A model generated the notes under the pieces. It had not been told where the DNA came from. It saw nothing but the letters and a program-made list of their open reading frames with translations, and searched no databases. DNA of 41,078 nucleotides from positions 1 through 41,078 of the forward strand of contig CAJUAE010000021.1 of the NCBI GenBank assembly GCA_910583965.1, written 5' to 3'. Below, piece after piece: positions 1-8,431 of this stretch. Made by a program: the position numbers and the translations under genes. Numbering within the stretch: the first letter of the stretch is position 1; each line of letters begins with the position of its first letter. Source of the DNA: an uncultured Lachnospiraceae bacterium. Its GTDB lineage: Bacteria > Bacillota > Clostridia > Lachnospirales > Lachnospiraceae.

Positions 1-91
1 AAAGTGGTGAAACCCTTGAAATAATAAGGTTTGTTTAAAAAAATATGGTAGTTAACTTGACACTACCAAGTTGTTTTAGGAGGAAAACATC

Positions 92-250
92 ATGGAAAGA
101 GAAAATGAAATTGTTTGTGGTTTAGGTGGAATGATAGCAGGAGCAGTTACAGGAGCTATAAATGGTGCTCATATTGGAATTGCAGCAGGACCAGTAGGAG
201 CGATTGCAGGTACAATTCCGTGTGCAGTTATTTGTGTAATACACTCTTGA
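92..250 (+). pseudogene. Truncated glycine-zipper small peptide (52 aa)
   Basis: The ATG at 92 follows a good ribosome binding site (AGGAGG at 78-83) and opens a 52-residue frame. Up to about residue 46 it closely matches the intact peptide at 13874-14077, sharing GGMIAGA, GAHIGIA versus GSHIGIA, and GAIAGTIPCA. It then diverges abruptly and stops, so it lacks the second glycine-zipper helix and the conserved GSEIDRH tail. The break is near base 226. The DNA is also clearly similar to the intact copy, which indicates duplication followed by deletion or recombination. A small hairpin (arms 46-52 and 62-68) lies upstream. The CACAATTACA box found at the intact copies is not visible in bases 1-91. 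It may still be expressed, but as a half-length product. Confidence 0.6.
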
Positions 251-336
251 CAGAAAACAGTTTCAGACACACTTTATATTGCAAACAAATGTTTGATATG
301 TCATGAAATTCATACAAATACAAAACAGTTAAGCAA

Positions 337-480
337 TTAGCATTCAGTATCATTGGATTTTTTCCATAACTCTCCCATGAATAATCTAAAATATTCAATA
401 GGATCGTCGCTTCGGGAACAGTATAAGAAAATCCAATCATAAGCATTTCCGGCGTATAAATCTTCATAACCGTATTTTGG
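337..480 (-). pseudogene. C-terminal remnant of a regulator-like gene
   Basis: On the minus strand, about 47 codons ending at TAA 339-337 encode KYGYEDLYAGNAYDWIFL, followed by RSDDPIEYFR and GEL. This closely matches the last 37 residues of the intact protein at 17094-18395 (CGYEELYAGNPYDWIFL, RSENPLKYFREL, GEL). An in-frame stop lies immediately upstream at 483-481 and no start is available, so only the 3' end survives. It faces the truncated peptide gene at 92-250. In the intact locus the same two gene types lie 3-4 kb apart. This is therefore a decayed second copy of part of that locus. Confidence 0.75.
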
Positions 481-561
481 TTAACAATTATGGTCAATTC
501 AATATTGAAAAATAAATATTATCTAAAATAGAATCGCTAAAATAAATTTTAATACACAATA

Positions 562-1053
562 TTACTTTTCATAAAAAATTAGGCACTGGCCATCATCAGA
601 ATATGCCGCAAATTTATCGAATTGCGGAGTAACAATATAAAAATCTTCCAACAGTCCGTCAACTTCATTAAGCACATCAATGATACTATCAATATATCCT
701 TCATAAACCCAACCATCAGAAAGAATTAGATAAATCTTTTTATTCCAATCATAAGATAACTGTTCTTTTATTTTTGCAAGCATACATTTCCAACCAATTG
801 TTTCGCTAACGAAATCTATTTGCGTTAGTTCCTGTCGAAAATGCAACCAGCAATAACGGAGTTCAACTTCTGGATAATTCTTATAATCTACAAATGCATA
901 ATAAAATCTATTGATAACTTTTTGGTACTTTGTTTTTGAATATTCATAAAATCGTTTTCTGTCAATTGATTTTTCCTTTACGATTTCTTCAATTTCAATC
1001 CGAATCCAATATTTCAGAGGCTTATTTTTTAAATTTTCTCTCCAATGCTCCAT
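562..1053 (-). CDS. Hypothetical protein (163 aa)
   Basis: The ATG at 1053 is chosen over a TTG at 1068 because the GGGAGG ribosome binding site (1066-1061) would lie inside the longer frame. The product is soluble with no signal peptide or membrane segment. It is rich in charged and aromatic residues, with a basic N-terminal half (KEKSIDRKRF) and an acidic C-terminal half (DVLNEVDGLLEDFYIV, then AYSDDGQCLIFYEK). I do not recognise the family with certainty. The small size and acidic C-terminus resemble immunity-type proteins of toxin systems, but no toxin gene is adjacent. It lies between the decayed peptide/regulator pair and the type I restriction operon and is transcribed away from the latter. 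Confidence 0.6.
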   Translation of the reverse strand: MEHWRENLKNKPLKYWIRIEIEEIVKEKSIDRKRFYEYSKTKYQKVINRFYYAFVDYKNYPEVELRYCWLHFRQELTQIDFVSETIGWKCMLAKIKEQLSYDWNKKIYLILSDGWVYEGYIDSIIDVLNEVDGLLEDFYIVTPQFDKFAAYSDDGQCLIFYEK

Positions 1054-1448
1054 TTTTTTACCTCCCAAAACAATACGAAAAGGTACTAAATTTTATCCGT
1101 CATTCTTTTGATTTATACTGATTGTTACATCTTAACCATAACAGATTATATAAAGGGTGTAAAGATTTATTCAACAGTTTGCTACCTGTGAGAAGTAACA
1201 TTGCCTGAAACGGGATCCTGCAAAATCATAATAAAAGTATTTTGAAATCAATCTATATATGTTAAGATAAAAAGAAAAAGCGGTACTAAATTATATTTTT
1301 CTTATAGATAGGGGGCTTGTGGAGTGGGATGAGCCACATATAAAAATGGAGTTCTTTTCCACATCGTTTATCTGTCATAATGATAGTATAGAAGAAGCAT
1401 AACTGACTAGATAAGAAACTATAAAAATACAATGGAGGATAAAACCAA
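1054..1448. other. Intergenic region upstream of hsdM
   Basis: No gene is supported in this 395-bp A+T-rich gap. A possible plus-strand promoter is TTGTTA (1122-1127), 17 bp, ATTATA (1145-1150), about 300 bp upstream of hsdM. A short direct repeat, GGTACTAAATT, occurs near 1082 and 1282. The hsdM ribosome binding site (TGGAGG, 1434-1439) closes the region. Confidence 0.4.
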
Positions 1449-3269
1449 ATGATAAATATTCGTAAATTAGAAAATGAATTGTGGGAGTCCGCAGATTTAT
1501 TGCGTTCTGGTTCTAAACTTACATCAAATCAATATTGTATGCCGGTACTTGGCCTTATTTTTCTGCGCTATGCATATAGCAGGTTTAAAATGGTAGAAAC
1601 GGAAATTTTAAAAGGACGTCCTTCCCGTGGGGGACGTGTTTTGCCAGTGGAAGCAAGTGATTTTATAGCAAAGAGCGCGCTATTTCTACCCAAAGAAGCA
1701 CAATATGATTATCTCTTAAATCTTCCAGAGGATATCTCTGTTATGGAACTGATAAATAAAGATGGCCATACAATGACAAGTCTGGGTGAAGTGGTGAACA
1801 ATGCAATGTTGCTTATTGAAGACCAGAGTGAACAACTCACAGGGGTTCTTCCAAAGAGCTATACTAATTTTTCGGATGAAATTTTGTCAGAACTTCTTCG
1901 CATTTTTAATAATAGCGCGCTTGATGAAGTGGGCGGGGATATTATTGGACGCATTTATGAATATTTTCTCAACAAGTTTGCCAAAAACATTGCCTCTGAT
2001 GACGGGGTGTTTTTCACTCCGAAATCATTGGTGAAAATGATTGTAAATATTATTGAGCCTTTTAGTGGTGTTCTCCTTGATCCAGCCTGTGGTTCCGGCG
2101 GAATGTTTATTCAATCTGGAGATTTTGTCAATCAATCTGGTATGAATGCAAATAGCACAATGACTTTTTATGGTCAGGAAAAAGTGGAGTACAATGCGCA
2201 ACTTTGTCTGATGAACATGGCGGTTCATGGACTTACTGGGGTTATTCAATCTGGTGATGAAGCAAATAGTTTTTATCATGATTCGCATAATCTGAATGGT
2301 TGTTGTGATTATGTCATGGCAAATCCTCCTTTTAATGTGGACAAGGTAAAATCAGAATCATGTGAAAGTGCAGGTAGATTGCCGTTTGGTATGCCAAGTG
2401 TGAATAAAAATAAAGAAGTTGGAAATGCAAATTATCTCTGGATTTCCTATTTCTACAGCTATTTAAATGCGCATGGACGCGCTGGCTTTGTCATGGCTTC
2501 TTCCTCTACAGATAGTCAAGGTAAGGATAAAGATATTCGAGAAAAACTGATTAAGACAGGTCATGTAGATATTATGATTAGCGTTGGAAATAATTTCTTC
2601 TACACAAAGTCGCTTCCTTGTTCCCTTTGGTTTTTTGATAAAGGGAAAGATGAAACGAAAAAGGACAACATACTTTTTATTGATGCGAGAAATTATTATA
2701 CAGTAATTGACCGTACCTTAAATGAATGGTCAGAGTGGCAGCTTAAAAATATCAATGCAATTGTATGGCTGTATCGTGGTGAAATAGATAAATATTCTAG
2801 CCTTATGGAAGAATACCATACAATTCTTAACAGTAAAAAACCTTTTGTGGAACAAGTACAAGTGCTTTTAGAAAAAGAAAAAAGTCTTAGAGCGGAAGCG
2901 AAAAAAGCTGTGGAAGAAGCGCAAAAGCGCGAAAAGAAAAAGATACAGGAAGAATATGATGTTAAGTTTGCAGAACTTTCTGAAATGCTTACAATTGCCA
3001 AGGAAGCAAACTGGCTGTATGAAAAATTTGGTGATGGCGTATATGTAGATGTTCTTGGGCTTTGCAAAGTTGCTACGATTGCAGAGATTGAGGCAAAAGG
3101 TTGGTCGCTGACACCGGGAGCCTATGTTGGTGTAGCGCCAGTGGAGGAGGATGGTGTAAACTTTGAAGAACGTATGACAGAAATTCACCAAGAACTATTA
3201 GCATTGCAGGCAGAATCAAATGACTTGATGGATATCATCTCAAAGAATATGAAGGAGATGGGGTTATGA
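1449..3269 (+). CDS. hsdM: Type I restriction-modification DNA methyltransferase subunit (HsdM)
   Basis: This is the N6-adenine methyltransferase subunit, which works with HsdS to methylate the target and with HsdR to cut unmodified DNA. The 606-residue product has the HsdM N-terminal helical domain (about 5-150, with DLLRSGSKLTSNQY), the lead-in FFTPKSLV (188-195), the AdoMet-binding motif DPACGSGGMF (211-220) and the catalytic NPPF (292-295). A charged coiled-coil-like stretch at about 465-520 probably contacts HsdS. The ATG at 1449 has TGGAGG upstream. The gene overlaps hsdS by 4 bp (ATGA), indicating translational coupling. All catalytic motifs are intact. Confidence 0.97.
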   Translation: MINIRKLENELWESADLLRSGSKLTSNQYCMPVLGLIFLRYAYSRFKMVETEILKGRPSRGGRVLPVEASDFIAKSALFLPKEAQYDYLLNLPEDISVMELINKDGHTMTSLGEVVNNAMLLIEDQSEQLTGVLPKSYTNFSDEILSELLRIFNNSALDEVGGDIIGRIYEYFLNKFAKNIASDDGVFFTPKSLVKMIVNIIEPFSGVLLDPACGSGGMFIQSGDFVNQSGMNANSTMTFYGQEKVEYNAQLCLMNMAVHGLTGVIQSGDEANSFYHDSHNLNGCCDYVMANPPFNVDKVKSESCESAGRLPFGMPSVNKNKEVGNANYLWISYFYSYLNAHGRAGFVMASSSTDSQGKDKDIREKLIKTGHVDIMISVGNNFFYTKSLPCSLWFFDKGKDETKKDNILFIDARNYYTVIDRTLNEWSEWQLKNINAIVWLYRGEIDKYSSLMEEYHTILNSKKPFVEQVQVLLEKEKSLRAEAKKAVEEAQKREKKKIQEEYDVKFAELSEMLTIAKEANWLYEKFGDGVYVDVLGLCKVATIAEIEAKGWSLTPGAYVGVAPVEEDGVNFEERMTEIHQELLALQAESNDLMDIISKNMKEMGL

Positions 3270-4480
3270 GTTGGACAAAAATAATGCTGGAGGATATTTG
3301 CATTTCTATTGCGGATGGAGATCATCAACCACCACCCAAATCGGATAGTGGTATTCCCTTTGTAACGATTTCAAATATTACAAATACAAACAAACTTGAT
3401 TTTACTGGTACAATGTTTGTTTCTCAGGAGTATTATGATAATTTGAATGATAAAAGAAGGGCGCATACAGGAGATATTCTTTATTCTGTTGTGGGGTCAT
3501 TTGGAATCCCCGTATTTATAGATAAAGAACAAAAATTTGTATTTCAAAGACATATTGCAATTTTACGCCCAGATCCAAAAAAAATAGTGTCAAGATTCTT
3601 ATATTATATGATGCTTAGTAGAGATTTTTATATGAAAGCTGATACAGTTGCACTTGGAGCAGCACAAAGGACAATTAGTCTCACAGCACTTCGGAAAATG
3701 GAAATAGAAGTTCCGCCATATAATGTACAGGAAAAAATTGTTAAAATATTAAAGCCTTTTGATGACCTTATTGAAAACAACCAAAAGCAAATCAAATTGT
3801 TAGAGGAAGCAGCACAGTGTTTATATAAGGAATGGTTTGTGGATTTGCATTTTCCGGGGTATGAAAATACGAAAGTTGTTGATGGAGTGCCAGAGGGGTG
3901 GATTAAAAATAGAGCAGACTATTTTTTTGATATTATGATTGGGAAGACGCCTCCTCGTACTGAACAGCAATGGTTTGTAGATGGGAAATCAGGTATTCCG
4001 TGGTTGTCTATATCTGATATGGGAAATTCTGAAATATTTACGTTCAAAACAAGTGAAGCACTAACAGAAGAAGCTATACAAAAATATAGTTTGAAGGTAG
4101 TTCCTGATGGAACAATATTTGTTAGTTTTAAACTTACAATAGGTCGTGTTTCTATTGCAACCACAAATATGTGTACCAATGAAGCTATTGCACATTTTTA
4201 TATCAAAAATGATTATCAAAGGGCATATACGTATTGTTATCTTAAAAATTTTCAATATGATACTTTAGGAAATACATCATCAATATCAAAAGCAGTAAAT
4301 TCAAAGATTATCAAAGCAATGCCTTTTATTATGCCAGATGAGAAAATGTGTTGGTTGTTTTCAAAACAAGTTGATCCAATATTGAATGAAATTAAGAATA
4401 AGCAATTAGTTTCTATTAAGATAGAAGAAGCGCGTGATCGTTTGCTTCCAAAACTTATAAACGGTGAATTGGAGGTATGA
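3266..4480 (+). CDS. hsdS: Type I restriction-modification specificity subunit (HsdS)
   Basis: This is the DNA target-recognition subunit. The 404 residues form the usual two-fold layout. Target-recognition domain 1 (about 1-150) is followed by a conserved helix (PPYNVQEKIVKILKPFDDLI, then NNQKQIKLLEEAAQCLYKEW). Domain 2 (about 205-350) starts after VPEGWIKN, and a second helix ends with the typical RLLPKLINGELEV. The start overlaps the hsdM stop. Only one hsdS is present, and I saw no recombinase gene or inverted hsdS fragment nearby, so there is no sign of specificity switching within this window. Confidence 0.95.
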   Translation: MSWTKIMLEDICISIADGDHQPPPKSDSGIPFVTISNITNTNKLDFTGTMFVSQEYYDNLNDKRRAHTGDILYSVVGSFGIPVFIDKEQKFVFQRHIAILRPDPKKIVSRFLYYMMLSRDFYMKADTVALGAAQRTISLTALRKMEIEVPPYNVQEKIVKILKPFDDLIENNQKQIKLLEEAAQCLYKEWFVDLHFPGYENTKVVDGVPEGWIKNRADYFFDIMIGKTPPRTEQQWFVDGKSGIPWLSISDMGNSEIFTFKTSEALTEEAIQKYSLKVVPDGTIFVSFKLTIGRVSIATTNMCTNEAIAHFYIKNDYQRAYTYCYLKNFQYDTLGNTSSISKAVNSKIIKAMPFIMPDEKMCWLFSKQVDPILNEIKNKQLVSIKIEEARDRLLPKLINGELEV

Positions 4481-4603
4481 ATAAGTGTCAAAAGATTTAA
4501 CAAATTCCAGAATATCTTGAATAATGAAATTGCTATTGAAATCATTCGGGAAAAATCTGGTTTTAATGAAACATTATGGGAGGATAAAATGTATGTTACC
4601 TAA
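4481..4603 (+). other. In-frame 40-codon open stretch after hsdS
   Basis: Directly after the hsdS TGA the same frame stays open for 40 codons (KRFNKFQNILNNEIAIEII, then SGFNETLWEDKMYVT) to TAA 4601-4603. It has no convincing start codon or ribosome binding site of its own. HsdS already ends with its canonical tail, so this is more likely the remnant of a small gene between hsdS and hsdR than a lost extension. No function is recognised. Confidence 0.25.
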
Positions 4604-4683
4604 AATCTTTTATTTCAGCAATGAATGAATTTGGTAAGGACATAAATGTCCCTACCAAAATAACAATACTAGGGGGTGACCAT

Positions 4684-7600
4684 ATGAGTAACGATTATTC
4701 TGAAAATATTCTTATCCAAGAGAGTGCCTGCAATCTACTTCATAATGAATTAAAGTGGGATGTTGAACTTGCCTATCATGCAGAACGATTAGGAAAAGAT
4801 GGCACTTTTGGCAGAGAAAGTTATCATGAAGTCCTTTTGCTTCGCTATTTTCGCAAGGCATTGAAAAAGTTCAATCCTTGGATAAATGAAAACCAGATTT
4901 TAGAGGCACAGAATCTTTTAGAGAACAGGATTTCAACATCCTCTCTTTTGCAGATAAACGAGGAAAAGTATTTTCTAATTCGCGATGGGATTCCTGTCAC
5001 AGTAAAAAAACCAAACGGTCAAACAGAGACAAAGAAAGCGACTGTGATTGATTTTCAAAACCCAGATCACAATAATTTTCTAGCGCTTAAAGAGTTAAAA
5101 ATTGAGGGTGATTTATATCACCGCAGAACGGATATTGTCGGTTTTGTCAATGGGATTCCGCTGCTGTTTGTAGAATTAAAAAACAACACAATAGATGTGC
5201 AGAATGCCTATGATGGTAACTATACAGATTATCAGGATACCATTCCGCAACTATTTTATTATAATGCTTTTGTGATGCTTTCTAATGGATTGGAGGCTAA
5301 GATAGGTACGCTTGGAAGCAAGTTTGAGTTTTTTCATGAGTGGAAACGTCTTGCGGAAACAGATCAAGGAAGTGTAGCGCTTGAAACTATGCTGCGCGGC
5401 ATTTGCAAAAAGGAAAACTTTCTTGACCTATTTGAGAATTTTATTCTCTACGACCATTCTGATGGACGTACAGCAAAGATTCTTGCCCGAAATCACCAAT
5501 ATCTTGGAGTCAATGAAGCGATCAAGGCCTATGCTGCGAGAAAGTTGAACGATGGAAAATTAGGTGTATTTTGGCATACACAGGGTTCAGGAAAGAGCTA
5601 TTCTATGGTGTTTTTTGCAAAAAAAGTGCGCAGAAAAGTAGAAGGCGCTCCTACATTTGTTATTCTTACAGATCGTGAGGAATTAAATACACAAATTAGT
5701 GATACGTTTGAAAACTGTGGCTTGCTGGGGAAAGATATAAAGGCTTCGCAGTATATTGCCACAAGCGGTAATGACCTGATACAGAAGTTGCATGGCAATC
5801 CAAGTTTTATTTTTACTTTGATACAAAAGTTTAACCAACCAAATCCAGAGCCAATTTGTTTAGAGCATGATGTGATTATTATGTCCGACGAAGCGCATCG
5901 CAGCCAAAATGGGATCTATGCCAATAACATGATGGATTTGCTGCCAACAGCGGCTCGTATTGGTTTTACAGGAACACCATTGCTCTCTAATGATAATATT
6001 ACTGCGCGTACTTTTGGCGGTTATGTCTCCATATATGACTTTAAGAGAGCGGTTGAAGATGGCGCAACTGTACCACTTTACTATGAAAATCGCGGTGAGA
6101 AAATTCTCGATTTACAAAATCCAGAAATTACAAATCAGATTTTAGAGGCGATTGAAAATGCAGATATTGATGAAAATCAGCAAGGTAAATTAGAACAAGA
6201 ATTTGCAAACGAAATCCACATCCTTACTGCAGAGCCAAGGCTTCGCGCGATTGCAAAAGATTTTGTTGGACATTATACTGACTTGTGGACAAGTGGAAAG
6301 GCGATGTTTGTCTGCTTAAATAAAGTGACTTGTGTTCGTATGTATGAATTTGTTCAGGAGTATTGGAAAGAAGAAATTAAAAGTTTAAAAGCCGAAATTA
6401 AGAAGGCTACGCAACAAGAAGCGCAAGCACTTGAGTGCAAGCTAAAATGGATGCAGGAAACAGAGATGGCTGTTGTTATCAGCCAAGACCAAAATGAAAT
6501 TCAGACCTTTCAGAAATGGGGGTTCGATATTAAATATCATCGTGCAAAGATGGAAAAGCGTAAGCTAGACAAGGAATTTAAAGATAGTAAAAATCCATTT
6601 CGTGTTGTATTTGTCTGTGCAATGTGGCTTACTGGTTTTGATGTGAAATGTCTGTCTTGTTTGTATTTGGACAAGCCTTTAAAAGCACATACGCTTATGC
6701 AGACGATTGCGCGTGCAAATCGTGTGGATGAAGGAAAAAGTAATGGATTGATTATCGATTATATTGGTATTGTCAAGGCACTTAGAAAAGCGCTTGCAGA
6801 TTATACCACAAACATAGAAGGCAATCCTGTTACAGACCCTACAGTAGATAAAGACGAGTTGATTGCGCGAATTGTGGAAACAATTGGCAAAGCAGAATCT
6901 TTTTTACTAGAGAAAAATTTTGATTTGGAACTGTTAATTGGCGCAACAGACTTTAAGAAACTTTCTTATTTGCAGAACGCAGCCAATGTGGTATGTGGTT
7001 CTATCCAAGATAAAAAGACTTTTACGACGTATGCTTCAGAATTAAATAGATTGATTAAGTATGCGAACAGAGCGGATGTTACAGGACATACACGAAAACA
7101 GTATGAAGCGATTGCAGCCATTTATGGAGAGCTTCAAAAAAAGCGCAAGAAAATTGACACCACAGATTTAATGATTGAAATTAATAATATTATTAGTTCT
7201 TACATAGAAACTGAGCCTATCTCCATGAAGGTTTGCGAAGAACCACATTGGTTTGATATTAGTGCTATTGATTTTGATTTACTTTCCAGAGAATTTGCAA
7301 AGGTTCACAAAAAGAATCTGGTAATGAAGGATTTGGAGGAGGTTCTTGAGCAGAAATTGAATAAGATGTTGTTTGCAAATCCTGACCGCATTAATTATTA
7401 TGAGCGATATCAGCAAATTATTAATGATTACAACAGTGAGCAGGATAGAGCGACAATTGAAAAGACTTTTATGGACTTGATGAAATTGGCAAATCAAATG
7501 AATCAGGAAGAACAGCGTTATGCGCGCGAGGGTTTTACAAGTGATGAGGAACTTTCTCTGTATGATATGCTGTTTCGAGCTGATTTGAATAAAAATGATA

Positions 7601-7827
7601 TTAAGAAACTGAAAGGGGTTGCGGTCACGCTGTTGCAGAAAATAAAAGCCAAAATTTCTGAGTTTGATCATTGGACGGATAAGCAAGATACAAGAGCGGA
7701 AATAGAGAATCTTATTCGAGATACACTCTGGGCAGAATTACCAGTATGCTATGACGAAGTTAGCATTTCAGATTACCGACAGAAAATTTATACGTATGTG
7801 TATACACGATACAAGAGAGGCGCTTAG
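4684..7827 (+). CDS. hsdR: Type I restriction endonuclease subunit (HsdR)
   Basis: This is the ATP-dependent translocase and nuclease subunit. The ATG at 4684 is chosen because AGGGGGTG (4671-4678) sits just upstream; a start at 4621 has no such site. The 1047-residue protein has a PD-(D/E)xK nuclease domain with D150 and the ELK at 164-166. It is followed by a superfamily 2 helicase motor: Walker A TQGSGKS (299-305), DEAH (402-405) and GFTGTPL (427-433). The helical C-terminal region is of the kind that binds the methyltransferase. Length and motif order are normal for the family. With hsdM and hsdS it completes an apparently functional type I system, and a terminator follows. Confidence 0.96.
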   Translation: MSNDYSENILIQESACNLLHNELKWDVELAYHAERLGKDGTFGRESYHEVLLLRYFRKALKKFNPWINENQILEAQNLLENRISTSSLLQINEEKYFLIRDGIPVTVKKPNGQTETKKATVIDFQNPDHNNFLALKELKIEGDLYHRRTDIVGFVNGIPLLFVELKNNTIDVQNAYDGNYTDYQDTIPQLFYYNAFVMLSNGLEAKIGTLGSKFEFFHEWKRLAETDQGSVALETMLRGICKKENFLDLFENFILYDHSDGRTAKILARNHQYLGVNEAIKAYAARKLNDGKLGVFWHTQGSGKSYSMVFFAKKVRRKVEGAPTFVILTDREELNTQISDTFENCGLLGKDIKASQYIATSGNDLIQKLHGNPSFIFTLIQKFNQPNPEPICLEHDVIIMSDEAHRSQNGIYANNMMDLLPTAARIGFTGTPLLSNDNITARTFGGYVSIYDFKRAVEDGATVPLYYENRGEKILDLQNPEITNQILEAIENADIDENQQGKLEQEFANEIHILTAEPRLRAIAKDFVGHYTDLWTSGKAMFVCLNKVTCVRMYEFVQEYWKEEIKSLKAEIKKATQQEAQALECKLKWMQETEMAVVISQDQNEIQTFQKWGFDIKYHRAKMEKRKLDKEFKDSKNPFRVVFVCAMWLTGFDVKCLSCLYLDKPLKAHTLMQTIARANRVDEGKSNGLIIDYIGIVKALRKALADYTTNIEGNPVTDPTVDKDELIARIVETIGKAESFLLEKNFDLELLIGATDFKKLSYLQNAANVVCGSIQDKKTFTTYASELNRLIKYANRADVTGHTRKQYEAIAAIYGELQKKRKKIDTTDLMIEINNIISSYIETEPISMKVCEEPHWFDISAIDFDLLSREFAKVHKKNLVMKDLEEVLEQKLNKMLFANPDRINYYERYQQIINDYNSEQDRATIEKTFMDLMKLANQMNQEEQRYAREGFTSDEELSLYDMLFRADLNKNDIKKLKGVAVTLLQKIKAKISEFDHWTDKQDTRAEIENLIRDTLWAELPVCYDEVSISDYRQKIYTYVYTRYKRGA

Positions 7828-7884
7828 GAATTGGATACAGTTTTTACAATCTTTTCTATGCTTCCTATATATAAAGATTGATTG

Positions 7885-7921
7885 AAGGGGGCATATCATT
7901 TTACTGAGAGCCCCTTTTCTT
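7885..7921 (+). terminator. Rho-independent terminator after hsdR
   Basis: The arms AAGGGGGC (7885-7892) and GCCCCTT (7910-7916) form a stem with a 17-nt loop, followed by a T-rich tract. It closes the hsd operon about 58 bp after the hsdR stop. Confidence 0.7.
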
Positions 7922-8017
7922 TGGTATATTTGGCCATGGCGGACAAATTTTGCCCTTTTTTTATGCATACGAACACAAAGCGGAACTATGCAGGCTACTC
8001 GCGTCCAGTGTGCAAGT

Positions 8018-8037
8018 AGGGAAGATTTATCTTCCCT
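8018..8037. repeat. Perfect palindrome, possible operator or terminator
   Basis: AGGGAAGAT, TT, ATCTTCCCT gives 9-bp perfect arms with a 2-nt centre. It lies in the 604-bp gap (7828-8431) before the sugar transporter and is followed within a few bases by GATTTTTCC. It could be a regulator site or a weak second terminator for the hsd operon. Confidence 0.4.
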
Positions 8038-8143
8038 GATCGATTTTTCCAGATTTATTTGGATTATACATTCAATAAAAACAGTGAAAATTTTCCCATT
8101 TTGTTCATATATTGCTTAAAATATTCAAAGTTTTTTCATATTT

Positions 8144-8160
8144 TGTTAAAAATTTTAACA
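8144..8160. promoter_or_regulatory. Palindromic operator candidate upstream of the sugar transporter
   Basis: TGTTAAAA, A, TTTTAACA is a perfect 8-bp-arm palindrome, of the size bound by LacI/GntR-type sugar regulators. The same gap holds three copies of CTTAAAATAT (near 8115, 8220 and 8241), the last two in tandem about 20 bp apart. No regulator gene is adjacent, so the controlling protein is unknown. Confidence 0.35.
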
Positions 8161-8305
8161 GATTACAATAAATGAAACGGTCAGATGCTGTCAAAAATAC
8201 CTGAATTTTCTCTTGAAATCTTAAAATATCTAACAAAATCTTAAAATATTCAATATCAATCATAAAATTTATATCTAAAATGAATAAAAAGTGTATAAAT
8301 TTGTA

Positions 8306-8334
8306 TTGTTTACTTGTACGAAATTATATAAAAT
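8306..8334 (+). promoter_or_regulatory. Promoter of the sugar ABC transporter operon
   Basis: TTGTTT (8306-8311), a 17-bp spacer and TAAAAT (8329-8334) match a housekeeping-sigma promoter. It lies about 98 bp upstream of the binding-protein start. The CTTAAAATAT repeats and the 8144-8160 palindrome lie 60-190 bp upstream of it. Confidence 0.55.
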
Positions 8335-8431
8335 GCACAAAACTATGTTGATTCACAAATTAAATTGCGTTAAAATTATCTTACAGAAGTTAAAAAGCTT
8401 CTGACAAAGATCATTTTGGGAGGAAATAAAA

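Noticed and set aside
115..306. 63-residue plus-strand frame over the first peptide
   Set aside because: It is a shadow of the glycine-zipper frame starting at 92, which has the ribosome binding site and the match to the intact peptide.
228..497. 89-residue minus-strand frame as a gene
   Set aside because: The real signal is in another minus-strand frame (337-480), which matches the end of the 433-residue protein. The 89-residue frame has no homologous pattern or ribosome binding site.
3266..4480. Phase-variable hsdS locus
   Set aside because: There is only one hsdS, no recombinase gene nearby, and no inverted partial copy in the window.
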